NCBI GenBank assembly: GCA_029718625.1
Contig: CM056379.1
Location: 61,717,626-61,781,625, forward strand
Direction: 5' to 3'
From: Synaphobranchus kaupii
Lineage: Eukaryota > Chordata > Actinopteri > Anguilliformes > Synaphobranchidae
Length of the DNA: 64,000 nucleotides
This document shows, piece after piece, positions 19,528 through 31,465 of this stretch. A model generated the notes under the pieces. That model was not told the origin of the DNA. It made no database searches and saw only the letters and a program-made list of their open reading frames with translations. The translations under genes and the position numbers were made by a program. Every line of letters begins with the position of its first letter. Position 1 is the stretch's first letter.

Positions 19528-21071
19528 TCACGCTTTGATGGCATTTACTCCTCTCCTCAGGACTGTATTTAACATAGCAAGCTGTTCATCTTTCTCCATT
19601 TCAGCTTGGATCTCCTTCAATCTTGCGTCGCTCAACGGCATGTTACTGTATACTGTGTGTACTTGCACATCCATCCCCTCGCTGAGGCTGTTGTCCTGAG
19701 AGGTAAGGAATTTTCTGGAGAGCGTGTCGGCTACGGGTATCTCTTTACCAGGACAGTGAGTGATTGTGAAATCATATTTTTGTAGCTGGAGGGTCATTCT
19801 CTGTAGCCTTGGCGGGGCTGCAGCTAGCGGTTTCTTCATAATCGACTCTAGGGGTTTGTGGTCAGATTCCACGTGTACGTGTCGGCCATAGGCGTATTGG
19901 TGGAATCGTTTGAATCCAAACAGAATCGCATACATCTCTTTTTCAATTTGGGCATAGTTGATCTTGCTTTCTGTGAGGGATTTGGAAGCGTAGTGAGTTC
20001 TTTTTCAGGATCGAAGTACGCAAGGACTGGCCCTTGCTCTCTGGTGATAATGTCTTTCATTTTCTGAAATGCAGCATCATGTTGTTTGTCCCACAGAAAC
20101 TCGTTGGACTGCTTCAGCAGCTGTCGCATAGGTGCGTTGACCTCAGAGAGGCTGGGGGCGAACTTGGCTAAGTAATTAGCCATGCCTAGCACAGTCTCCA
20201 GTTCTGCACGGTTCTTTGGTGGTTCCATCCTCTTGATAGCGGAGATTTTGGCTGGATCGGGCTTGAATCCTTCTGCTGAGAGGCGATGCCCGAAGTAGCT
20301 GACCTCAGTAGCTCCGATTATGCTCTTCTCGGGGTTGAGCCTGACTCCTTTCTCTCGTGATCACTGCAGCATGGCGCGGAGGTTCCTGTCATGTTCCTCT
20401 TGAGTTGCACCGTAGAGGAGAACGTCGTCTACGATAGCGACTACTCCATCGAGGCCTTGGTATGTTTCATCTATCTTCCTCTGAAATTCATCCTGCGCTG
20501 AGATAAGGCCAAATGGTAAGCGCAGGAACCGGTAACGCCCGAATGGTGTGTTGAACGTTGTGAGCTTGGAGGACTCATCTGTGAGCTTAATCGCCCAGTA
20601 TCCTGATCATGCATCCATGACACTGAAGTAGCGTGCACCTGCGAGCTTGGGGGTGACGTCCTCTAGTGTTGGCAGACGGTAGTGGGGGCGCTTGACGGCC
20701 TTGTTTAAGTCTCTGGGGTCGAGGCAGACCCTGAGCTTGCCTGTGCGCAGCTTTTCGACCACCACTAGCGCGTTGACCTACTCTGTTGGTTCCGTTACCT
20801 TGGCGATGATTTCTGTGTTCTCCATTTTCTGCAGCTCTTCCTTCAGGCGGCTGCGCAGGGCTATGGGTATCCTTCTCGTCGGGCACACAAGGTGGATGTT
20901 GCATTCTCCTGGGAACAATCCTATTCCTTGAAAAATATCAGCGAACTCCTCCATGATAGACTGTTTGTCACTTGGTGTAGTGATTGATAGCAATAGCTTA
21001 ATCAGGTCTAAATCTAGACATGCCTTTAAGCCTAGTACCGGTGGCGCTTGTGTGTCTACAACGTATATCAT
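19528..21071 (-). pseudogene. Gypsy reverse transcriptase-RNase H
   Basis: A near-continuous pol frame. It shows LGLKACLDLDLIKLL (protease-RT linker), LRVCLDPRDLNKAVKRPHY, ARYFSVMDA followed by a stop, FLRLPFGLISAQDEFQ, VAIVDDVLLYGA (VDD catalytic pair), and LGMANYLAKFAPSLSEV. After a frameshift near 19990 the RNase H part reads YAILFGFKRFHQYAYGRHVH, VESDHKPLESI and VADTLSRKFL. Three in-frame stops (near 20785, 20608 and 20365) and one frameshift inactivate it. All three stops sit where family members usually have a tryptophan, which is typical of single G-to-A changes. Confidence 0.85.
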
Positions 21072-21286
21072 GCTAAATCTAATATCATGCTGTGTGCTTT
21101 GTACTCACATTTTAACATGCATGACCACCATACCCTGTCAGTCTACGTGAGGTGGGCTGTAGTTTACTCTCATCCTTCAGACAGTGGTATTCATTCAGGG
21201 GAATTACATTAGCCTGCGCATCAGTATCAAGTTTGAACTTAAACTCTGCACCCTGATCTCCTATTTTGATGTCTGCAAAGGCTTGT

Positions 21287-22690
21287 TCATTTTCTGAAAC
21301 CTTGTCCCTTTTGTGTCACTGTATCAATATATAGCTCATCTTCCTCTGGGTCTGATGCTTGGTTGTCACTTACTGCATGCACCATTTTCCCTTTCACAGA
21401 TTTGCAGACCTTAGCAAAGTGGTTGAATTTACCACATTTAGTGCACTGCCTTCCTCTTGCTGGGCAGTAATCGTTTTCTTTTTGTGCTTTATTACCACAG
21501 TAGCCACAGCTCCTGTTGTATTTTCTGTCCGTGTCACTTGTTTTGAAGTCTCTCTCTGCTCCGTCTTGTCTGAAGCGCGCGCCCTGTGCGGTGTTCTTTG
21601 ATGTGTGTCTGAGCACTGCATGCACGGTCTGATCATGTGACCCGCTTGCTGTCGCGCTGCCTCCGATGGTTCTCATCTGGGCTTGGGCTATCTCGTGCGA
21701 TCTGGCTATGTCCATTGCTCTGTCTAACGTGAGCACGGATCCAACATTCAAAAGTTCTTCCCTCACTTTGACAGAATGTCCAGAACTATGTTCCTGCTCG
21801 ACCACTTCGCTCTTCTACAGCAGGGCGACTGGCACTTCCCCCCCTCCGTGTCAAAGGCTCTCGCTTGTCCCGACTGCGGAGTTTTTCCACATTAGCTCCT
21901 CAGTGGTGGAATGAACTTCCCATTCCCCTACGTTCTACTCCAACCCTGCCTGCATTCCGTCGAGGCCTGAAGACACACCTCTTCAGACTCCACCTTGACT
22001 GATACCCTCACCTAGGAATATCAGTTCCCTGTTCCCTGTGTTTTCCTGTCTGTTTATTATAGTTTACAATAGTATTTGGAATGGTAGTGTGGTGTTGCTG
22101 ATTTTCCCACAGCTTACTGTGAACTACAGTCGACGCTCATTGCTAGGGATAGCTGCTACATTATGTGAAGGATGTGCTTTGCCCTGTCTGTTCTGTAGTG
22201 ATCTTGATAATGTCTCTGTACGCACTTACTGTACGTCGCTTTGGATAAAAGCGTCTGCTAAATAAATGTAATGTAATGTAATGTATTCTGAAGACAATGC
22301 GGTCTCTGACCATTTCATCTTCGTTTGCATAAGCACAGTCCTTTACCAGTAGCTTTAGCTATGTTACAAATTGTTCCAATGAGTCGCCAGTGTCTTGTAC
22401 TTTTTCGTGGAACTTGTATCTAGCAAAAATTGTATTTTTCTTTGGCATGACATACGCTTCGAAGCGGTCAGTACCTTACCCTCATCCATGTGTCTCTCCA
22501 ATGCCTCTCCCTTTCTCTCCAATCCACAGGAGCAGGTAACTGCATTTTTCCTCCTCCCCTTTTCCTGTCAGCGGGCCAGAGAACATCAGTTGCACGTGCT
22601 GTTTGAACTTTTTCCATTCTCCGGGTAAGTTTGGGGAATCCCAGTCGATTTTCGGTGAGGGCACTCCAGCGGTATCCATCTCTGTCCTCT
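21287..22690 (-). pseudogene. Gypsy gag, split by an L2 tail
   Basis: The N-terminal part (22690-22468) reads IDWDSPNLPGEWKKFKQHV and LMFSGPLTGKGEEEKCSYLL, a gypsy Gag start. After the L2 insertion the rest (21775-21287) reads LDRAMDIARSHEIAQAQM and ends with two cysteine clusters. The second, CTKCGKFNHFAKVC, is a canonical CX2CX4HX4C zinc knuckle. The first (CGYCGNKAQKENDYC) is atypical. Acidic linker residues (SDPEEDELYID) follow, before protease. Gag would package the RNA; here it is cut in two and inactive. Confidence 0.75.
21780..22284 (+). mobile_element. L2 LINE 3' end inserted in gypsy gag
   Basis: It starts CAGAACTATGTTCCTGCTCG and ends CGCTTTGGATAAAAGCGTCT with ATGTA repeats. It is close to 1883-2384 and to the last bases of the window. 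Only the end of ORF2 and the 3' UTR are present. The host gag reads on both sides (right flank TTCTGAAGAC), so the insertion is younger than the gypsy element. Confidence 0.85.
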
Positions 22691-22693
22691 ATT

Positions 22694-22864
22694 CTGACAC
22701 CATGTTGTGTTTTACACACGTTGTATAATATAAATAAATAGCAGGAGGATGAGGTTGGACTTGTGGTACTTTATTGTTGAGCATGAGAGTCTGCCCGCTT
22801 GAGGAAGGACGGTCTATATCACATACCAGCCGTAGGTGGCCATACAGATGCCTGATGTAAAACA
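22694..22864 (-). repeat. Gypsy 5' LTR (short) with primer-binding site
   Basis: On the minus strand a sequence starting TGTTTTACATCAGGC (22864) and ending AAAACACAACA (22703) is followed directly by TGGTGTCAG (22702-22694), which fits a tRNA-primed binding site. TG...CA ends and the adjoining gag support this. The LTR is only about 162 bp, and its outer edge is set by pattern alone because the partner LTR is missing. Confidence 0.5.
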
Positions 22865-22868
22865 TATA

Positions 22869-23596
22869 CAGATCCTTTCCAAATAATTAGAATATCATGG
22901 AAGTTTTTTTTTTCCATAATTCCATTCAAAAAGTGAAACTTTAATAGATTATAGATTCATTACACACAAAGTGAAATATTTCTAGCCTTTATTTGTTTCA
23001 TTTTTCATAATTTTGGCTTACAGCTCCAGAAAACCCCCAAAACAGTATTTCAAGAAATTAGAATAGTGTGTCGAAAATCAGCATTTACTTCAGTTATTTC
23101 AGAGAATGAATGTTTTAGACTGAGTGTCACACTATCATCCAATTTACTCAAAACACCTGCAAAGTTTATCTCAGTTTGGTTCAGTATGGGGAAGACTGCA
23201 GACTCGACAATTGGCCAGAAGACCATCATTGACACCCTCCAGAAGATGGATAAGCCACAAAAGGTCATCGCTAAGGAGGCTGGCTGTTCACAGAGTTCTG
23301 TGTCCAAGCATATCAATAGAAAGTTTAGTGGAAGGGAAAAATGTGGCAGGAGAAGGTGCACAAGCAAAAGAGATGACCGTAGGCTTCAGCGGATTGTCAA
23401 GCAAAGACGATTCCAAAATTTGGCGGCGATGCAGAGGGAGTGGACTGAGGCTGGAGTCAGTGCTTCAAAAACCACCACGTACGGACGTATCCGGGACATG
23501 GGCTACAACTGTCGAATTCCTCGAGTCAAGCCACTCCACTCATTCTCTGAAATAACTGAAGTAAATGCTGATTTTCGACACACTATTCTAACCAGT
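22869..23596 (+). mobile_element. Tc1-like element, internally collapsed
   Basis: The left end CAGATCCTTTCCAAATAATT follows TA (22867-22868). A 50-bp block at 23058-23108 (TTAGAATAGTGTGTCGAAAA...) is repeated inverted at 23545-23595, so these are subterminal inverted repeats. Between them lies only the transposase N-terminus. The outer part of the right inverted repeat and the catalytic region are missing. Confidence 0.75.
23186..23533 (+). pseudogene. Tc1-like transposase, DNA-binding half only
   Basis: From ATG 23186 (MGKTADSTIGQKTIIDTLQK) the frame gives a first helix-turn-helix (KVIAKEAGCSQSSVSKHI), a GREKCGRRRCTSKRDDRRL linker and a second helix-turn-helix (EWTEAGVSASKTTTYGRI, MGYNCRIPRVKP). 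Coding similarity stops at 23533, where the frame enters the inverted repeat. All three DDE residues are absent. The DNA-binding half has no stop, so a short peptide able to bind the repeats is conceivable but unproven. Confidence 0.8.
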
Positions 23597-24113
23597 ATGT
23601 AATCACATATGAATATATTACAGGAACCAAATATCCTACCTCGTAACGATTCTACAGCTGGTTTCTGTTGAATGTTGAAGAGATTCTCTTATTCCATTTT
23701 GCCACTGCCCAGCAACATTGATGTTTCCACAGCGCTATCGCCCTCGTGGCTGTAATAGCCTACGTTGCTGTTATGTGAAAACACATGTAACGTTACTTTT
23801 TAAGGTATATAAATACATTGGGCTACGTATTTTATCCGAATTATGCACATAACTGTTCCGTTGTTTTATGAATGTACTGTATGTGATCATTCTGACATCG
23901 TAGCTATCAGCAAGTGTTTTGATGTGGGTCAGAAATAGTCAAGTATGAGTATCTGCCACAGTTCTGTGGTATCTGCAGATCCATAGACTAGAAAAATAAG
24001 GAGAAGCAATGGCATCACTCAAACAGCTTGAGTAAGGAACAGCGCCAACAGTGGCTGAATGGGAAAACTACAGGGTCGGCGGTTCTTTTATTCACTGATT
24101 TTTATTTTTTAAA
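23597..24113. other. No recognised feature
   Basis: Unannotated DNA between two DNA transposons, without ORFs of note or recognisable repeat ends. Confidence 0.4.
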
Positions 24114-24116
24114 TTA

Positions 24117-25825
24117 GGCCATGTAAAAAAAATAAGTTGTTGATCGTCCTTTTTAAAAAAAAAAAGTCGTAGGGAGGGCGGTTTTTATTTTTATTATTTA
24201 AGCACCAGGTACAGCGGACCGTAGAGAGTAATAAAGAGGACAGAATATATAGAACATTGCGTCTCTCGACCAAATTGCTTCTGTTTAATTGTAGCCTGTC
24301 AACATCAGTTTTGCTCATATTGATTGTAATGTTTCATGTATTTTTGGTCAATAAATGTTCCTTGATTGAATTCATCAAACACCTGCGATAAAGTCATGTC
24401 GACCTCCACCGAACACCCAAACCAATCTTTAATCGGTGTACTACTGCACCCAGAACGGACTATTGTTAGCACAATAAAAGGCATTTTTCTAGAACGTTTT
24501 GTTAATTAAGCAATAAGGTACGAGACGCAGTACTATATCATCAATATAGTCACAGTTAAAGGGTGTTGTTCGCGTCGGGCCGGCAACCCTTTAACTGTGA
24601 CTATATTGACAATATTGTACAGCGTCGAGTTACCTTATTGCTTTTATAAAACGGTTGCCAGCTATACTGTAAATAATATATAAGGACAAGGTACACTTTC
24701 AATAAAACAATTTTTAATTAACGTTATGAATTTAATTTCAGCAGCAGAGAAAATAGTCCCCAGTGTAGCTGTTGCCATGCAACACAGAAACAAAGCTAGG
24801 AATGGAATGCTAGCTAGCAAACGGACTAATAGCTAGCGTTATGTGCTAATAACATAACATAATAATAATAACATAATGTAATAGTTAAAACGTTAGCTAA
24901 AACAGTTATCTATATATAGCCTATACAGATGTGAAGTAACGTTAACTTACTTTCACACAACCAGGCTATGTTTCTCACGTTAACTTACAGCTAGCTAATT
25001 TCTAAGCCTAGCTAGCTAGCTAAATTCCTACTAAATTCGTATTTCCAAACTGAATAAATTCTGCACCGCTAACCACAAAAATGGTTTGCTAGATTAAAGT
25101 TGCTGTAACGTGCCAAATACAAACTTTTTTTATCTGCAGATTTAATGTTTTAACCAGTTTCATGAATCAGCTGTAGCTAAGCCTAAACTGTTGCTATCGT
25201 TACTAGCATAAAAGACACAAATCTGTGGCTCTCCAGTGAGAATGTCACTCCACCGTTAATTTCCTTTCCAGTGGATTTGGTTTACAGTAGCTTTAGATTT
25301 TATGTCCACTCACGGACATGATTTCTCTAGCCTCCAGCCCAGCATCAGAAAGTTTTTGCTGCAGACGTGCAGAGTGATATTAATTTAAACGTCCAGGTAA
25401 ATAGGTGTATTATTGCATCATAGGGATACTATATCGCGAATATTGACACAGCTTTGAACGCCTCTCAACCAATCATAATGCGTGGTCAGAATTACCCGTT
25501 TTATAATATAGGCTACCATAGACAATCGCATGTGTGAACTCAAAGATGGCGTGCATTGTTCATTAGCAACCCATATGCTGCACATGCGCTCTAACAATTT
25601 TGCGTGGTGGTCGATAGAGGGCTAGGCCTAGTGGATCGGATAGGATCTCCTAGTGCGGTGTGAGTATGATTTTCTATCCAAATGGCTTAGAAATAGGATT
25701 TCCCCGTGTTTTCTGCAACTTCTGGCCATCGTCACGAAAAAATAAAAAATAAAATAAAAAAGTCGTCGGGGCCTTTTTCGGATGTCGGGCGGGGACGATC
25801 AACAACTTTTTTTTTTTACATGGCC
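24117..25825. mobile_element. 1.7-kb non-coding TIR element with TTA target duplications
   Basis: The left end GGCCATGTAAAAAAAATAAG continues TTGTTGATCGTCC. The right end is its complement (GGACGATCAACAAC...TTTACATGGCC). Both ends are flanked by TTA (24114-24116 and 25826-25828). A GTCG(T)(A/C)GG block follows inside each repeat. A 3-bp TTA duplication fits PIF/Harbinger-type elements, but the termini do not match families I know. The interior has no ORF above about 70 codons and contains a 134-bp palindrome (24509-24642). Confidence 0.75.
24509..24642. repeat. 134-bp palindromic foldback element
   Basis: The outer arms AGCAATAAGGTA and TACCTTATTGCT enclose inner arms TCAATATAGTCACAGTTAAA (GGG) and their exact complement at 24587-24609. 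The central spacer is GTGTTGTTCGCGTCGGGCCG. The left flank TTAATTA and right flank TTTATAAAAC recall the flanks of a similar palindrome at 60724-60868. No coding content. Confidence 0.8.
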
Positions 25826-25828
25826 TTA

Positions 25829-27984
25829 CATATACTTTTTTCAGTTTATGATTGAGGCCCCTTTCAGTTGAGAGGCCCGTTTCAGGTGAAACGAATGAAA
25901 AATTGCAAATGCCGCCTATGCTTCCATCTCTGATCCAAATCCAAATGCTGTCACATAATGTTATGTTGTCTAAGTTACAAAATAGGCTACAATTGAATTG
26001 TTAGCAAAAAATATTTTTAGCGCTGTTGAAATTTTTGCCTATGTTTTAGCTAAATGCTCATCTAGCCTACTAATCACTCCATTCAACATTATTCAACAAA
26101 TTCTGATTTATGTCTTAATAACGTTAGCACAGACAACTTCCTAACAAAACATGACAAAACCATAAGCCAGCTAGGCTACTGTGGTTAAGCTACCAGGAAA
26201 AACAAACCTTTCACTCTGCATGAAAATGCCAAGGTGACAGGTGCCAGTAGACTACGTTAGCAAAATGCAATCGATTATGACATAGCTACAGCAAATAAAC
26301 TATCCGCTACACATGATTGGGTTATAATCTCAAGTTTATGCGAGTCAACAACGTTAAACTAAGTTACTATTAGCCAAACGATAGCCTATGTTTAATTATT
26401 GCTTTAGATAGCTGCATGCTAGGTAGGCTGAATAGAACGCTGAATTCAGCACAGGACATGTGGTTTGGACTTCACAAAATGGTGAGATCTGTAATCGGAA
26501 TCAGAGTTTGTTTAATAAAGTGGAGAAATCAGTAGATGAGCATTTGTTAAAACCTAGGCAAAAATTGTATGAACCCATATTTTTCTACAAACACAACTAC
26601 AACTGTGTCCGAATAGTCCGAATCAGCACACACTACTATTTGAGTATGCCAGTTGAGTATACTTTTTTTTTGAAAAGCTGTTAAATTGGGCTAGCCTTAC
26701 CTGCGTGGCCAAATTGAGTGTTCTCAATATCCCCAGATGATATAGCCAAAGAGTGTAAAGGAAACTGATATAGCCTAGGCTACTTATGTCCAGGTTTATA
26801 TGGAGGCTATTTTGCATACTGCATGTTACTGCAGTATAGACTACAGTAAGCAGTATGCTAGTACACTGGACGCAATAAATTGGGCATTCACAATGCCTTC
26901 CTCTGCAACACTGTTATGACCCAGCAATACTATCCCAGATGATTTGACCTTTTTGTCCTTTTATAACAATTCATTACTTCTTTGTATCACTTCCAGGTTC
27001 TTTAGACTAGTTATCACAAAATAGGCTACATCGCTTTCACCATCACTAGGTCCCTTTATACCGCATTAACAGTTCATACCATTTCCACCTCACACTATAC
27101 CATATTACCATCTTTCTATGCCATTTCCAGCCATTGATATTTGTAAAGCAACCACATCTACAATTTCTTTAGGAATTGTTAATCTAGTTTATATAGCACC
27201 TATCATGCATACAGCTCAAAGTGCATTCCAATAAAAGAGATAAGTAAGAAAAAGTAAATTCCTTTTGAAATCTCATCCTTATAAATTGTCACTTAACATA
27301 TTTTCTTATTGATTTAAGTGTCAATTTACATGATTTAGATTTCAAAAGGAATTCAAAAATTCAAAATGTTTTATACTTAAGAATAAAAAAAGAACTCTTG
27401 GAGAATATCCCTTAGTTTATGGCCAGCAGAGAGAATGCTTGGTCTCCCTGATTCCCTGAAAGCTAGGCTATCCCTTATTTGTTGACTTGAGACCCCATTT
27501 TGTTGATAGATCAGTCACCCAGAAACAAAGTCAAGGGGAAGGCCTTAAAAATAACAAACAAAATAAAAAAATTCTAAAAGCAACTGGTGGACAATGAAGG
27601 CTACCTATCGCAGCACTCAAATGTTGCCATAAACTACCGTTAATTCTTCTCTGAAAAGTACTGTTTCACAGTGGTCCATGGAAGAAAGTTTCTGAAAATG
27701 GCCTGTCACTAGTATAGGGTACAGCTGATAAGTGGTATCCTGGTGGGACACTATATTTGGCTCATTAAGAATGATTAGATAATCAGCGCTGGAGAACAAC
27801 AACAGTAGCAAAATCAGTTATTTAATGTTTACATAATAATATAATGATGTTACTCACACTGCGGAAGTGACTGTGCCGTCTCAATCAGTGTGTTTTGGCT
27901 CTGTTTAAAACATTGCTGGATAGACAGTATAATCACCTGAGGGACGAGGACAAGATGTAGACCATTCCTTTCATTTAAAATATA
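25829..27984. other. No recognised feature
   Basis: AT-rich sequence. A small stem (AATTCCTTTTGAAATC near 27257 with GATTTCAAAAGGAATT near 27340) and an isolated ACTGTGTCCGAATAGTC (26603), similar to the element end at 29042, are the only patterns seen. No gene or complete element was recognised. Confidence 0.4.
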
Positions 27985-29041
27985 GGGCCCTATCTTACAC
28001 CCGGTGCTAAGCGTCGGTAACCCAACGAAAGTGTCTTTGCTAGTTTCAGACTGATACAGGTGTCTTAGCATCCAGTGCTCACATTGTTTAAATAACAAGT
28101 GAACTTGTGCCCACAGCAAGTGAACTGGGTGGGTTGGTCTTAAGATGAGGCGTAACCAAGATAATTTTTGGCGTATTGCTATCTTGAGCCAGCAGAAAGC
28201 GCTTGCGCTAAAACCACCACAAACCTGGTCTTAAGTCATGTCGCAGTTGTTTCAATGTTATTTTAACTGCGCAATATTGAAATAGTAATATGCATCTACA
28301 TAGACGTGTACACAACGCACGTACACCCTCCTGTCTGTTACACACACACAGGGGCGTGCACAAACATGCATACAAATATCAAGATTACATTGTGAAATGG
28401 ATATTAATATTTTCCCCCAAAATTAAACATTTTCTCTCTCGGAATAGATGCAGTAACTAGGTACAAGGAAATGCCTTGTTTGGGGTTCTTGTTCTTCCCT
28501 GTTCCTGTATGCAAGTTCCTGTCTGACTTCAAGGTCACCATAGATGGAGTGGTGGAGCTTGAGACTGTGCATATGCATGGCCTATAGAGGACATTACTGG
28601 CTGCTGTTTTGCCGATATTAGTAATTTGCGTTTATCTCTCAGTCTCCTTAAAGAGCTAAGGAACGTGGATAGCGGTGCTCCGGTTGTATTAATTCGCCGG
28701 CAATTGGCTACGTGGAGCCCCAGCCACTGGGCTCGGTTTGTGTTTTAAACTGTGTTTTATCCGCCTTTTCCTTGGGGTTCCGTATGTATTTGTATTTTTA
28801 ATATCCCTACTACTGACAAACCAACTGTTTGTCGAGTTGGGGCTTCGGGGCTGCTTACTGTTTGTGGCAGTGCATGGTTTGGGATCTGTGTTGGCGGTGT
28901 GGAGGTCGTTGAGGCACCGTAGAAAGTGGTTCCGTTCTTTTCAGTGCATGCTATAGTGTGTGTGAGTGTTTGTGTGTGGAAATAGAATATTTTCTATATG
29001 CTATATTCACCGTGTCCGTATCTCACCATTTTACAGTGCGT

Positions 29042-30032
29042 GGCTGTGTCCGAATATCTACTGCGCCCTGTGTCCTGCGAACAGTGCACTGGCAGAAGTG
29101 TGCTGTTTAATGTGCACTGTTTAGCAGTCCGCGACAAATATCCGACATACTACTTTCCAACCGCACTGTGGAAGTGTCGTGAGCAGGTCAGAAAACGTCC
29201 CACCAGTGTTGCCATGTCCGCGGTTTTACAGCTAAACATTTTTAATTGTTGTAAAAGTGCAGTCACGGGTAAAAATGTAAAGTCCAAAGCACGCACTTAC
29301 TTTGAAAAGTAAAAACATGATGATTTCTATTTAAAATACGTCGGTTTCGGTTAAAAATAGCCTATAATTTGGGCTAGTTTTGAGTTGCCATTTGGCTGGT
29401 AAGTCCACTCTTGTGCTGCCATGTCTCGTGTTGTTTTTGTTGTATTTGAAGGAAAACGTCAGCGAAGCTGCGCCTCATTTTTTTTAAACGAAGCTGTACG
29501 TCATATTTATGTGACCAAAATGTTTGTGTACTTCTTGAAAAGTGTGCTCCCGAATGTACTCAGCGAAACCCCGGAAGTAAATGTGTCATCCGGGTGTTTC
29601 AAGAATACTGCCATTTGAAAAATGTTTGCGTACTCTACAACTTACTCACCCTATCTACTCAACAAGGCTACTCAACAGTGTGGAAGAGTGCTGGGCTGCA
29701 TTCAAATCCAATTTAACACACTCCCTTCCCTTGCTCACTTCCCTCGAGTGAGCTATCTTGTGACGCAATTTGCTACGTGCAGCAAGCACGGTAAAAGGTG
29801 CTCTGCAAGGGAGGATTGACGAGAAACAAACAAAAACGGAACTGAACCGCCCTCGCAACATTTCGGAAGTGCAACACCATAGAGTTGAAATGTGACTGCC
29901 ACATAGTTCTGTGGTGACCGCCCATATTTCATCTTGGCATTTTGGGGAGTCCCCCCTTGAAGCAAGGGAAGGGAACAACAGGAAGAAAGGATAAATTTCG
30001 GATCCGAACGCAGCCCCGATTCGGACACAGCC
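29042..30032. mobile_element. Non-autonomous TIR element with a nested miniature element
   Basis: GGCTGTGTCCGAATATC at the left and its near-complement GATTCGGACACAGCC at 30018-30032 form inverted ends. Inside the right end, GGGCTGCATTCAAATCC (29693) and GGATCCGAACGCAGCCC (ending 30016) bound a second, 324-bp element. I could not find clean target duplications for either, so the boundaries are approximate. No coding sequence. Confidence 0.5.
29693..30016. mobile_element. 324-bp miniature TIR element
   Basis: The 17-bp inverted ends GGGCTGCATTCAAATCC and GGATCCGAACGCAGCCC differ at three positions. CTCCCTTCCCTTGCTC (about 29721) and AAGCAAGGGAAGGGA (about 29959) extend the inverted match inside. 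It is inserted about 16 bp from the right end of the enclosing element. Confidence 0.6.
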
Positions 30033-31465
30033 CGTGTGTGTATATGTCTGCGGGCACCGTCACAAGTGAGTGACCTTTCGGTTCCACTTCCGGTAAGTCA
30101 TCCACCCTCCACGGACCCCTACCCGCACGCACCCAGTATCACCCCTAGTGGCGGGGGAAAATCTACCACCGGCTGATTTTTTTTTTTTGGGAATCCTGTT
30201 TTTGTGTGTGTTTTTCTATTGTGTTTTTATGATTGTGAAAATAAACTGGATGTTTTTGTTATTGAATCCATATCTCTGCTTGTTCATTTAGTTGAACATG
30301 CCTATGTGGGGATTGATCATAAATCCTTGAGTCATACAAACTATTTCTTTGGGCGTAATTCCCAAGGTGGCGTAGTCAGGTGGTGTTATGCCAGGTCACA
30401 TTTCCATAAGCAGGACAATATCAAACAAGGGAAAATATGTGTAAATGTGGGTGCCCAACCTGACAGCTTTAGTGTATTTAGTGACATCATTAAGGCAAAA
30501 GAATGCTATTTATGCTATTAATCAATATTAGAATGCACGTAATATGAACTTCGGATGAAGCTTGAGCTTCACCAGCCGAAATTCATTGCCTATGATCTGT
30601 CTGCTGTGAGAACAGCCCCATGGAATTGATGTTTGACAATGCTTCATTGTATAATCAAACAAAATTCGTTAAACAAGCAGGCTAATTTGCCTTTTTCTAA
30701 GATGAGATGGAAGCCAAGTTCTGGTAGCTTATATGCTCAGCTGTTGCGGGTGTTAACTAAATTAAACCGCATATATTTAAAAAAATAACAGCACTGGTGT
30801 AAGCTCCTGTTTTCCCGTTATTATATTTCTGGGAAACGGGAAATAGTTTGGTCGGGAATTACCGAGAACCCATGCCGGTGTTAAACCCTAAGGGTACCAT
30901 CCCTTAAGATTATTATAGGGTATTATTATTATAGTGTATATTCAAAGATGTCATAATGTTTGGTCCAAATAATACTGATCCTAATATTGATCCATATATT
31001 CCTTGCTTGCACACTTTAACCTTGTACACGAGCAGTTCTGTTTCTCCAACAGTAAATCACTCTTTCTGCAGTCTTATTGAATCCGCCATTTTATTAGCAA
31101 TCCGCCAAGGTGCAAAATGCTTTTAAAGGGAATGGGAGATGACACACTGATTGGTTTATTGTATGTTATGCCCAAGAAACACCTATAATTAACGAAGAAG
31201 CTAATTCAGCCCATTTGCACCTTGCTCAAAATATGCACCCTCTAACTACCAAAAGTGGAGTTGGACACCCCCTAAATGCACTTGCGCCATGCGTTTTAGA
31301 CCATGTGCAAAGATCGGCAAGATCGAGCCCATTGTGTATCGCATGCCATTCATCTTTTCACTTACATTTTGTACGGCTAATAAATTCACAAAGTAAATGG
31401 GTGAGAATTCTTTCTATAAAATATGGTGGTGAGAGACTTTAATCATTCATTGGGTATTACATTTG
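30033..31465. other. Mostly unrecognised
   Basis: No gene recognised. The last ~250 bases include the putative right end of a Harbinger-like element (to about 31330). Short ORFs show no family motif. Confidence 0.4.

Larger units (their letters stand above)
18360..22864 (-). mobile_element. Ty3/gypsy element (Mag-like), minus strand, 5' LTR to integrase
   Basis: Order on the minus strand: short LTR (22864-22703), TGGTGTCAG primer-binding site, gag (22690-21287, split by an L2 tail), protease/RT region (21071-20000), RNase H (19935-19528) and integrase (19460-18331). The pol wording ([29 protein letters not shown]) resembles Mag-type gypsy proteins often annotated as K02A2.6-like. No 3' LTR is present; the integrase tail abuts the oppositely oriented sushi-like remnant near 18360. 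Breaks are few for this window. Confidence 0.8.
27985..31330. mobile_element. Possible degenerate PIF/Harbinger-type element (ends only)
   Basis: The left end reads GGGCCCTATCTTACACCCGG and is followed by GGTAACCCAACGAAAGTGTC and AGTGAACTTGTGCCCACAGC, wording typical of fish Harbinger-type termini. A weak inverted counterpart, GGCAAGATCGAGCCC, ends near 31330, preceded by CCCATTTGCACCTTGCTC. No matching target duplication was found. The middle holds a separate nested TIR element. The right boundary is uncertain. Confidence 0.25.

Noticed and set aside
28738..28956. 72-codon ORF with a hydrophobic start, possible small secreted protein
   Set aside because: No homologue recognised, no splice or transcription evidence, and it lies in transposon-derived sequence.
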